From assembly GCA_030550585.1 (NCBI GenBank), contig JAUQPB010000003.1, positions 98,333 through 162,332 of the forward strand: a DNA stretch of 64,000 nt. Reading direction: 5' to 3'. The stretch's first letter is position 1; each line of letters opens with the position of its first letter. Below are positions 20,557 to 28,721 of this stretch, piece after piece. Under the pieces are notes generated by a model. That model saw only the letters and a list, made by a program, of their open reading frames with translations, made no database searches and had not been told where the DNA came from. The DNA is from Thermoproteota archaeon. GTDB lineage: Archaea; Thermoproteota; Thermoprotei_A; Sulfolobales; Ignisphaeraceae. The translations under genes were made by a program, and so were the position numbers.

Positions 20557-21570
20557 ATGGAAGCGGTATTAACAAGCGTTAGAAAGGTAATTAGAATTGG
20601 AGAAAGAAGTATTGGTGTTACAATACCAAAGGAGTGGCTATCTGTATTGGGAATATCTGTTGGAGCAAGTGTTGAGGTGACTCTAGGCCCTGGATATCTC
20701 TTGGTAAAACCTCTTTCAACAATACATCCAAAGATAACACAAAGTATAAGGATTAAGCATGAGGATGAGGAAACTTTATCAAGGCTCATTATAGCAAGTT
20801 ATATTGAGGGATTCGATGTAATATCGGTCGATGAGTCGAAAGATCTTGCAAGAAAAGCCTTCCAAAAAATCTCTATGAGGTTGCCAGGAGCTATTGCAAT
20901 GGAGGGGCCAACATTCAAATTGAAGATTTCTGTAGATGAGTTTAACACAGATCTCGATGAAGTGATAGGGGCTATGAAGACCACTTTATCGATGATGTTT
21001 GATCTTATAACAGATTACTTTATGACTGGAGATAAGTCGAAGCTTCAAGAAATTATTAGACTAGATGATGATCTTGATAGACTGCACTTCCTTGGAATGA
21101 GAACAATAAAGAGAACAGCGTTTAGAGACCCCTCGCAAGCAATAAACAACTCTATTATAATTAAGAGCCTGGAACATATTGGCGATACATTAGACAGAGC
21201 ATCAAACACTATACTGAATCTTGGATTCGATGAATTCCATAAGAATGGTAAATGTAAGGATGTGTTTAGAGATATCTTCTCAAAGGTATCATCATATGTT
21301 TCAAAAGCTGTAAATGCTTTGACATCGTCTAACCTATCGCTAGCAATGAAGGTTTTAATTGGCAGAGAAGAGTTGACAAGAGAAATTTTAAATAATGTTG
21401 CAGAGTGTTCTGATATTCCAGGAGTCTTGGCGATAGCACATGAGGCTATTGTTGGTGTTTATGAGGCTGCTGAGATAGCTGAGGTTGCAACGATTAGGGC
21501 GCTTATGACTGTTGGAAAGCCAGAAACTGTTTTACCAAAGATTGAGATGCCTCAAGAGCCTTCTGAATAG
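20557..21570 (+). CDS. AbrB/SpoVT-domain PhoU-like protein
   Basis: N-term 'TSVRKVIRIGERSIGVTIPKEWLSVLGISVGASVEVTLGPGYLLVKP' plus C-terminal PhoU-like helical repeats ('IIKSLEHIGDTLDRASNTI'). Confidence 0.9.
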   Translation: MEAVLTSVRKVIRIGERSIGVTIPKEWLSVLGISVGASVEVTLGPGYLLVKPLSTIHPKITQSIRIKHEDEETLSRLIIASYIEGFDVISVDESKDLARKAFQKISMRLPGAIAMEGPTFKLKISVDEFNTDLDEVIGAMKTTLSMMFDLITDYFMTGDKSKLQEIIRLDDDLDRLHFLGMRTIKRTAFRDPSQAINNSIIIKSLEHIGDTLDRASNTILNLGFDEFHKNGKCKDVFRDIFSKVSSYVSKAVNALTSSNLSLAMKVLIGREELTREILNNVAECSDIPGVLAIAHEAIVGVYEAAEIAEVATIRALMTVGKPETVLPKIEMPQEPSE

Positions 21571-22999
21571 CTTCTATCAATCCAATAACCTTTTTTACGG
21601 TCTCATTAGCCATATAGACAAGGTCCTCACTTAACAAGCCACTTTTTTCAGCGTTTTCAAGCTCTTCAACATCTATTACCCTCAGATTATTTTTAACTAT
21701 GCCAATATCTATTATTAGATCAAGGTACTTAACCACATTATCCAATGGACAGTATTCTGGCGGTGTATTAATATTTATGTAGATTCCTTTTTCATTTCCA
21801 TATTGATCCATGTACTTGTGTACAACAAACCATTCATCAAATGGTATCAGAGTTAGCGCAATGTCTCCTGCCTTTCTTTCCACACCTATGCCGTCATAGG
21901 TACCACTTTTCTGAATAATTCTTATACCCACCATCGCTAATCCAATATCTGTGTTGATAACATTCATGATTTTTATGGGCCCTATCTCTATATGTCCATT
22001 GCCTGGCTTCTCATGTATGATCGTTACCTCCCTACCTATGCTTCTACTAAGCAAAAACTCTTTTATTGCGCCATCCAAGACCTTTTCACCCACATTATTC
22101 GCCACATAATCTAGCATGTCAACACAGACGTCAATGGGTTTTCTACATGTTCTTAGCATGTGATGGTTTGGAGTAGTTGGTGCAACGGTTCTCCTCACAA
22201 TATCCAAAAATTCCTTGGAAGCTCTATTCAGTTTTATAAATGCTATTGTTTCCCCTTGGTATAAGATCGTTGGAACATCCTTTAAACTGATATTCCGAAG
22301 CTTTATGGCTTCATTTACCGCAGACTCAAGGTCTTTTCCAATTGCCTCTAGGGAAGCGTTTTTAGCTGAGCTTCTCCATCTTATGCTGAAACCTTGTCTA
22401 GTTATTTGCATTGCAAGGCTGTTTAATGTTGCTCTTCTATCGAAGTCTCTAATATGCTCGCTAAAGTATACTCTGCCACCTCTGTCATCCAATAACACTA
22501 GAGTATCTTTCAATATTGCTACACCTGGTAAAGCAACGGCTCTTCCAATCTTCGGATTTTGACTTGGTTTGACAATGTGAGCAACTGTTATAGCCCCCTC
22601 TACACACTCCTTTATATTTTGAAGTACAACCTCTTTACCGTTAACAGTTTCGCCAATACATCTGCCCATTCTATCAATACCCTTTATCTTAACAGATATG
22701 GTTGTGTATGGTCCAAGCTCTTCGTAAACATATGTTGCAAAAGGAATCCTTGCAATCATCTCATACAGCAACGTCTCAACAGCATCAGGATACCCAACTA
22801 TTATCAAGGTGTTGGGATCCTCATCGCTCTCCTTCAAAGTTGCGTGTGGCGCCACATTGCTTTTTTCATCCATTCCCAACCTAGATGACAAACTCTTTGA
22901 CAGATCAACAAGTTCAAATCCGGCGTCAATTATAATCTTTGCTAAAGCGGTTGCATATGGGCCTCTAACTCTATATCGATACATCTTAAACCTCTCCAC
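21503..22999 (-). CDS. FAU-1-like RNA-binding ribonuclease (RNase E/G-like N-term, DUF402-like C-term)
   Basis: 'YRYRVRGPYATALAKIIIDAGFELVDLS' and C-terminal 'KAGDIALTLIPFDEWFVVHKYMDQYGNEKGIYININTPPE' DUF402 signature. Confidence 0.85.
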   Translation of the reverse strand: MERFKMYRYRVRGPYATALAKIIIDAGFELVDLSKSLSSRLGMDEKSNVAPHATLKESDEDPNTLIIVGYPDAVETLLYEMIARIPFATYVYEELGPYTTISVKIKGIDRMGRCIGETVNGKEVVLQNIKECVEGAITVAHIVKPSQNPKIGRAVALPGVAILKDTLVLLDDRGGRVYFSEHIRDFDRRATLNSLAMQITRQGFSIRWRSSAKNASLEAIGKDLESAVNEAIKLRNISLKDVPTILYQGETIAFIKLNRASKEFLDIVRRTVAPTTPNHHMLRTCRKPIDVCVDMLDYVANNVGEKVLDGAIKEFLLSRSIGREVTIIHEKPGNGHIEIGPIKIMNVINTDIGLAMVGIRIIQKSGTYDGIGVERKAGDIALTLIPFDEWFVVHKYMDQYGNEKGIYININTPPEYCPLDNVVKYLDLIIDIGIVKNNLRVIDVEELENAEKSGLLSEDLVYMANETVKKVIGLIEAIQKALEASQSLVKQFLAFQQS

Positions 23000-23015
23000 A
23001 AGTTCTTATACTTGG

Positions 23016-23366
23016 CTAATCCTTGACCGTCTCAAGAATTGATATTGCTTGCCATAGAAGGGTTCTTGCATGTAGAGGCATGTTAGGGTCTTGACTAACC
23101 TCATCAAGTACACCAACAGCGTTTGCAGCTCTCACACCTGCTGTGAGGTTTTTCTCATTTAGAGCTCTTATTGCATACATAGCTGCTCTTCTAATATTCC
23201 TAGGTATCGATGGATCATTCATCACTCTATTCAATATCATTAGGGCTTGTCTAATCTTTGCTTCATTGTCATATTGTGGTATTCTTGATTCGAATCTTTT
23301 TTGAATATCTGAACCGCTACTACCACCCCCTTTTTGCTGACTACCTTCAGCAACCATTGTTTTCAC
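23016..23366 (-). CDS. UPF0147 family protein
   Basis: '[77 protein letters not shown]'. Confidence 0.93.
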   Translation of the reverse strand: MKTMVAEGSQQKGGGSSGSDIQKRFESRIPQYDNEAKIRQALMILNRVMNDPSIPRNIRRAAMYAIRALNEKNLTAGVRAANAVGVLDEVSQDPNMPLHARTLLWQAISILETVKD

Positions 23367-23467
23367 CCCAATCTCCGTTATACCATTTAGCGAGCTTATA
23401 GGTTTTTAAAGCAAGAAACTTTAAAACTAGAGAAACTCACATAATTTCTCTTTAAGGGTTTATAAAA

Positions 23468-24127
23468 ATGGTTGTAGTTAGATGGCATGGTCATGCATGC
23501 TTCGAAATAGTCACCTCTAAGGGCACTGTTATAGTGTTGGATCCTCATGATGGCTATAGCATTGGTTTAAAGCCTCCAAGGGTGCAAGCAGACATAGTAT
23601 TGATAACCCATGAGCACTTTGATCACAATGCTTATGCAGTTGTAGCTAAGCCAAGCGCAACTGTTTTGTCTATGTTTGTGGGAGAGAAGGCTGTCAACGA
23701 TGTGATGATTAAAGGCTTTGAGGCATATCACGATAGAGAAAAAGGGAAAAGAAGAGGAAGGGTATCGATATACAAAGTATATGCAGACAACATATCGTTT
23801 GTTCATTTAGGCGATCTTGGACATGAGCTTGACAACACATATAAAAATGTTCTTGGAGACATAGATGTTCTTATGATCCCCGTTGGGGGAACCTATACAA
23901 TAGACCCCAAATCAGCTTGGAATGTAATAGAGCTACTAACACCAAAGGTTGTCATACCAATGCATTACTGGGTAAAGGGCTTAAATCTCCCATTAAAGGC
24001 CGTAGATGAATTCCTGTCTCTAAAGCCAGATGACTGGAGTGTTAATATGATAGAGTCTAACCAGATAGTTATAGAGAGGAGTAGCATACCAAATAAGGTC
24101 ATATATGTAATGTCCCCGCCGACATAA
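23468..24127 (+). CDS. Metal-dependent hydrolase, MBL fold
   Basis: 'VRWHGHACFEI...LDPHDG', 'LITHEHFDHNA', 'HLGDLGHEL', 'VVIPMHYWVKG'. Confidence 0.95.
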   Translation: MVVVRWHGHACFEIVTSKGTVIVLDPHDGYSIGLKPPRVQADIVLITHEHFDHNAYAVVAKPSATVLSMFVGEKAVNDVMIKGFEAYHDREKGKRRGRVSIYKVYADNISFVHLGDLGHELDNTYKNVLGDIDVLMIPVGGTYTIDPKSAWNVIELLTPKVVIPMHYWVKGLNLPLKAVDEFLSLKPDDWSVNMIESNQIVIERSSIPNKVIYVMSPPT

Positions 24128-24191
24128 TTAAACGCAATATTTTTCTAAGCAATACAACAACCTAGCACATTATCAAAGAGGTTTAGAAAAA

Positions 24192-24794
24192 TTGGTAATA
24201 TTTAGATGTCTTCTCAAAGGCCACTGCTGCAAAAAGTATTGGATTCCAGTAACACATCTAGATCTGCTAAGGCTTCACATATACGCTGGGATAGAAATAA
24301 AACCAAGTATAATAAATCTATATGAGTCATCACTTTACGAGGATCTGACATATCCACGTGTGATTTTCAAGAATGAAAGCTATTTCCTAGCATTGAATTC
24401 AAAAGATGATAGTTCATGTATATTCCTCTCAAAAGAGGGTAAATGCAACATTCATCCATATAAACCACTTGTGTGCAGATTTTACCCATTTGTTTATATA
24501 GAGAAAGAGAGTGAAATTGATATAGAAATCAATGAGAATGCTCTAGGAGAGTGCCCAGGTCTAATCATAGATAAAAAGCCTATACCAGATTCTATAAAAA
24601 GAGATCTTATTAGACTAGCCCAAGTAAGAATATTAGAGCTTAAAATGTGGGGTAGAGTAGCTGAAGAATGGAACAGTAGCGAATATAGCAAAAAGGAGTT
24701 TGATGAAGTAGCCGAAAAGTTTTTGGGGTTTATAATGAGTCGTGCGGAGGAAGATAGAAAGAAGCTTGTAGAAAGTGGCTTGTGGATACCTTAA
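24192..24794 (+). CDS. YkgJ-family cysteine cluster protein
   Basis: 'CLLKGHCCKKYWIPVTHLDLLRL...CIFLSKEGKCNIHPYKPLVCRFYPF'. Confidence 0.9.
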   Translation: MVIFRCLLKGHCCKKYWIPVTHLDLLRLHIYAGIEIKPSIINLYESSLYEDLTYPRVIFKNESYFLALNSKDDSSCIFLSKEGKCNIHPYKPLVCRFYPFVYIEKESEIDIEINENALGECPGLIIDKKPIPDSIKRDLIRLAQVRILELKMWGRVAEEWNSSEYSKKEFDEVAEKFLGFIMSRAEEDRKKLVESGLWIP

Positions 24795-24813
24795 ATATTT
24801 ACCTTAAATATTG
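24788..24813. repeat. 13-bp tandem direct repeat (ACCTTAAATATTT / ACCTTAAATATTG)
   Basis: Read directly; spans the stop codon of the YkgJ gene and the TATA-like region before the methyltransferase. Confidence 0.85.
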
Positions 24814-24840
24814 AAACTTTATAAGTCTTGAAAACTATGG

Positions 24841-25374
24841 TTGTACAAAATGTGGAGTTTCGAAGAGGTGATGGGTCTGGTATCCGCATACTACGAAGGC
24901 GCAAGAGTGCCGTGGGTTCCAACAAGAGAAGAGTTGCTAGACATGGTGATGAGGCTAGCAAATGTAAGTCCTAACGATATCTTCTATGATCTTGGCTGTG
25001 GGGATGGCAGAGTAGTATTAAGGGCTGTGAAAGAGGGTGTAAAAAAAGCTGTATGCGTTGAGATAAACCCAACACTTATTGAAAGAGCTAAGGAAAATGC
25101 CAAAGCAATTAATGCATTGGACAAGATAGAATTTGTAAATGAGGATTTTTTCAAAGCTAATCTAAGCGAAGCAAGTGTTGTGTACATGTATTTGCTGACG
25201 TCGGTAAACAAGGCGCTGAGACCAAAGCTTGAGGCAGAGCTTAAAGATGGGACAAGAGTCGTTACACTTGATTTTGAGATCCCTGGGTGGAGACCTGTTC
25301 AAGTAGTTGAAGTGGCATTGCCTATGAGAACAGCTAGACTTTATCTCTATGTTAAGGGTGTAAGTGATAAATAG
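24841..25374 (+). CDS. Class I SAM-dependent methyltransferase
   Basis: 'NDIFYDLGCGDGRVVLRAVKEGVKKAVCVEINPTLIERAKENAKA'. Confidence 0.92.
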   Translation: MYKMWSFEEVMGLVSAYYEGARVPWVPTREELLDMVMRLANVSPNDIFYDLGCGDGRVVLRAVKEGVKKAVCVEINPTLIERAKENAKAINALDKIEFVNEDFFKANLSEASVVYMYLLTSVNKALRPKLEAELKDGTRVVTLDFEIPGWRPVQVVEVALPMRTARLYLYVKGVSDK

Positions 25375-25395
25375 ACTTATTTACCACGTTTTTCA

Positions 25396-25881
25396 CTAAG
25401 TCATTCCAGCAACTTTTTTCGCTTCTTCAATTATTTTTTTAGCCTCTTGATTGGCGTACAAGGATGTTTTCGGATCTGACTTCATATCAATGCTTGCAAT
25501 ACTCATAAGCTCATTAGACAGTCTATTGAGCCTATCAAGATAGACTTCTATTATTGGTATAGAAACCCCCATCATCTTTTTCAACTCCTTTACAGTTTCT
25601 CTGACAACAATAATCGATGAAATAGCTTGGTTTAAAGCCGTAAGGGTTTCAAGTCTCAGAATAACTGTTTCTAGGAACAGATCAACACTATTCAACCTCT
25701 TTTTCAATGACTCCAAATTTTGCTTCTCTTTTTCAACACTCTTTCCATTTATATTGGTATGCTTTGAAAATTCTTCAATCCTTTTAATATTGTTGTCGAC
25801 AACACTTTTGTAATATTCAATCTTGTTGTGAAGCTCTCTCAAAAGCGCTACACTTAATAATAGCTTTGGCTTGGCACTCAT
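25396..25881 (-). CDS. ESCRT-III / CdvB-like protein
   Basis: Helical 'LESLKKRLNSVDLFLETVILRLETLTALNQAISSIIVVRETVKELKKMMGVSIPIIEVYLDRLNRLSNELMSIASID' matches the CdvB pattern (LExVILRLE...A...I...LK.....IP......L..L...L). Confidence 0.7.
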   Translation of the reverse strand: MSAKPKLLLSVALLRELHNKIEYYKSVVDNNIKRIEEFSKHTNINGKSVEKEKQNLESLKKRLNSVDLFLETVILRLETLTALNQAISSIIVVRETVKELKKMMGVSIPIIEVYLDRLNRLSNELMSIASIDMKSDPKTSLYANQEAKKIIEEAKKVAGMT

Positions 25882-25938
25882 AAAATCTCAAAATATATTT
25901 TTGTTATCAATTATGTTATAAGAAGTAAAGCACATTGC

Positions 25939-27528
25939 TTAGTCATAACATTTGGCTTTTCTAATAATATCCTCAACATTTTGTTTAGAGGCTTTTAGTG
26001 AGAGCTCCTTACCTGTAAACGATGGCAAGATTCTCTCCTCTATATCCTTCATTTTTCTCTTTGCGAACCATAGGAACGCTTTTATAATCAGCTTTAGCGG
26101 TTCATATTTAACTCCCTTCATGTAGAAGTTTGTTACTATATCCTCTGCCCAGTAGACAGTATGCCAAAATGCTACCCTCATAGCTTCAGCATGCTCTGGT
26201 GTTATATTCATACCTGTTACACCCCCCTCCTCAGTCTTTAGTGCGCCCATGGGCACAAAAAGCATTGGCACAATCAAACTTCTGTACTTCTTTAATCTCT
26301 CAATTAGCTCAATTGTTTTAACAACATCGTCAGGTTCTTCACCAGGAAAGCCCAGTATAAATGTTGCCGCAGGTATTATTCTATGGTCGTGCATTATAGC
26401 GAATGCCTCCTCAACCACATCAGGCCACTCCTCTGCTTTAAAAGGCATTGCTTTTGCTGGCATAATTATCTTTGCCAATCGCGGCGACCCCGTTTCTATA
26501 CCTACCTCAACACCCAGATAGTTTTGCTCAAGTCTCGAATATATTATGTCTGTTAGCTTTGATATTAATCTGTACTTTCTTTGTGCATATACCACTGCTG
26601 CTAGCGATGCGTGTGCCCATGCCAAACTCTCAGCAATTTTTGTAACACTATCATGAAGCTTTATCAAGGCCTCTTCATTTATCTCCAAACCCTTGGCTCC
26701 ATACAGCAGAACGTCTTCGCTATGCAAAACAGCGCCTTTAACACCATGCTTCTTATTAACCTCTATTTCTGCAATTATTTTCTCAATAGGAATATGTCTA
26801 AGAGGTCTCAAAGTCACACTACAGAATTTGCAACCCCTTGGACAGCCCCTCATAATTTCCACCAAACCATTGACACTTGCCCCCTTAATCAAAGGTATTT
26901 TGTCTATCGAAGGCGATTCATGGGCGCCAACAGATATGTACCTCGGTATTTTCTCTCCATTCAAAATCTTCTTAGCAATGTCGACAATGATCTCATCAGC
27001 CTCTCCCTCAACAATAACATCTATCCCCCATTTATCTACATACTCTGGCACCCAAAGCCATTGCCAAGCAGCAGGCCCCCCAACTACAATCTTCACATTC
27101 CTGCTTTTCATCTTCCGCACAGCCTCACTATTCATGAGTTTGAAAAAGCTTTTTCTATTGACAGGCTCCTTACCCGTTATAAGCCACCACTCAGAACTTG
27201 GAGGGCCAAAAGCGAAAAAGTCGTGGTGTCCTACCATCAGAATCTTGGCTGTATCCACGTATCTGTCTAGATAATCTGGGTCTATTATGTAGGCTTCTAA
27301 CCCAGCATCTTGTAGAGCAGCCTCTATTTTTCGCAGTCCGTAGGGAGCTTCATGTGGTCTACCAAATTCGTCTACCTTTGGTTTGGGACAGCAGAGATAC
27401 ATCCATATTGATTCTGGAATGCCGATGGCAGGACCTGTGGCTAGGAAACCTATGAACTCTCTCCCATGATGATTCGTCATCATGCTTCTATCTGTGGTTA
27501 TAACTATCTCAGCGTTGAGTTTACGCAT
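25939..27528 (-). CDS. B12-binding-type radical SAM protein (possible lipid-modifying enzyme; subfamily not determined)
   Basis: 'IMRGCPRGCKFCSVTLRPLRH', N-terminal B12-binding-like region 'IVVGGPAAWQW...IDVIVEGEADEII'. Confidence 0.85.
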   Translation of the reverse strand: MRKLNAEIVITTDRSMMTNHHGREFIGFLATGPAIGIPESIWMYLCCPKPKVDEFGRPHEAPYGLRKIEAALQDAGLEAYIIDPDYLDRYVDTAKILMVGHHDFFAFGPPSSEWWLITGKEPVNRKSFFKLMNSEAVRKMKSRNVKIVVGGPAAWQWLWVPEYVDKWGIDVIVEGEADEIIVDIAKKILNGEKIPRYISVGAHESPSIDKIPLIKGASVNGLVEIMRGCPRGCKFCSVTLRPLRHIPIEKIIAEIEVNKKHGVKGAVLHSEDVLLYGAKGLEINEEALIKLHDSVTKIAESLAWAHASLAAVVYAQRKYRLISKLTDIIYSRLEQNYLGVEVGIETGSPRLAKIIMPAKAMPFKAEEWPDVVEEAFAIMHDHRIIPAATFILGFPGEEPDDVVKTIELIERLKKYRSLIVPMLFVPMGALKTEEGGVTGMNITPEHAEAMRVAFWHTVYWAEDIVTNFYMKGVKYEPLKLIIKAFLWFAKRKMKDIEERILPSFTGKELSLKASKQNVEDIIRKAKCYD

Positions 27529-27581
27529 ATTGTCAAAACCTTGTAGCTAGGATAACCTATACCATATGTATCAACATAGGA

Positions 27582-27595
27582 AGGTATATATACCT
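27582..27595. promoter_or_regulatory. Perfect 14-bp palindrome AGGTATATATACCT between divergent genes
   Basis: Read directly; self-complementary and TATA-like. Confidence 0.5.
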
Positions 27596-27653
27596 AGTCA
27601 CCATTAGAAAATTTGAGTGCTTTTAGAAATTCCATGGATCATCCATTGCTAGG

Positions 27654-28400
27654 GTGCTGAGATTGAATTTGAGAAGAAAGAGGATAGAGGCCATAACAAC
27701 CACATGGAGCATCATAGTGTCTAAGCCTGTTAAAAAAAGGGAAGAGGCGATAGATATACTAAAGAGTGTTTATAGCAATATGGGTGTGGAGCCTATAAGA
27801 GGCTCTAGCAGCCCTCCTGATCTATATGATAAGGAAATGGCATCGCTCTACATAATTGGCAAATGGGGTCTTGGGATAGATAAAGAATTGGATGAAGAGA
27901 CCTTGAAATCTCTGTTCTCAACGGAGATAACGTTTGAGACAATGATGAAGGCTCTTGCATCATCAACATCTAAAGAAGATTTTTGTAAAGCCATTGGAGA
28001 TCTGTGTTCGAGGTTAAGCGATTCGTTTATCGCAAGGTTTCTTAGATTTGTCTTCACACTATATTATTTCGGTTTTGCAAAATTCGAAGATCTAGCGATG
28101 ATCATGAGAAAGCTATACAACTTTTTCGAGCCATTACAGGAAACTGTAAGAAGATTTGCCAAATTTGTTATAGCATATGAGGTTGGCTCTCGAATAGCCT
28201 CTGGACAGGTAAAAAACCAGTTGGATATCAATATGGCAAAGAATGTTGTAGCACTTGAAATTGGCATACCAAAGGCAGTGCCATCGACAGGTTACATAAT
28301 TGAGGTGAGCAAACACTTTTTTACCCTACCAGAAAACATAGTTAAGAACATCTCTGTGTCAAATAATAAAAAAGAACAGAGAAGTGATGATAATGTATAG
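27654..28400 (+). CDS. Conserved crenarchaeal protein (possibly DUF2192)
   Basis: 248-aa ORF, all-helical; DUF assignment from memory only. Confidence 0.5.
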   Translation: MLRLNLRRKRIEAITTTWSIIVSKPVKKREEAIDILKSVYSNMGVEPIRGSSSPPDLYDKEMASLYIIGKWGLGIDKELDEETLKSLFSTEITFETMMKALASSTSKEDFCKAIGDLCSRLSDSFIARFLRFVFTLYYFGFAKFEDLAMIMRKLYNFFEPLQETVRRFAKFVIAYEVGSRIASGQVKNQLDINMAKNVVALEIGIPKAVPSTGYIIEVSKHFFTLPENIVKNISVSNNKKEQRSDDNV

Positions 28401-28638
28401 AGTAAGTGTTGAAAAGAGATATATCGTGAAAAAAGGTGATAAAAGAATAGTTGTAGAGCTTTGCAGATCCCAAGACGGTAAACTATTTGCTGTTCCAATA
28501 CTCATCACAAAACATGTTTATACCACACCTGATGGAACTGAGAAAGAGTGGGAGTATCCGGAAAGAGAGGCCGAAGAAATAGATTATATGTCTTTGCCTA
28601 AAAACGTGAGAGAAGCCCTGTCAAAGATAAACATATAG
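28384..28638 (+). CDS. Small hypothetical protein
   Basis: 84-aa ORF overlapping the upstream gene by 17 nt (operon). Confidence 0.6.
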   Translation: MMIMYRVSVEKRYIVKKGDKRIVVELCRSQDGKLFAVPILITKHVYTTPDGTEKEWEYPEREAEEIDYMSLPKNVREALSKINI

Positions 28639-28721
28639 CATTTTCACGAAGCTGATGCTTAATAAAGCTTCTAGGTATTGAAATTTCCTATCAGAAAAGC
28701 TAGTTTTAAGGTGTAGGGTAT

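Noticed and set aside
26611-27274. Two overlapping + strand ORFs of 219 and 193 aa
   Set aside because: Both antisense to the radical SAM gene 25939..27528, which has clear motifs.
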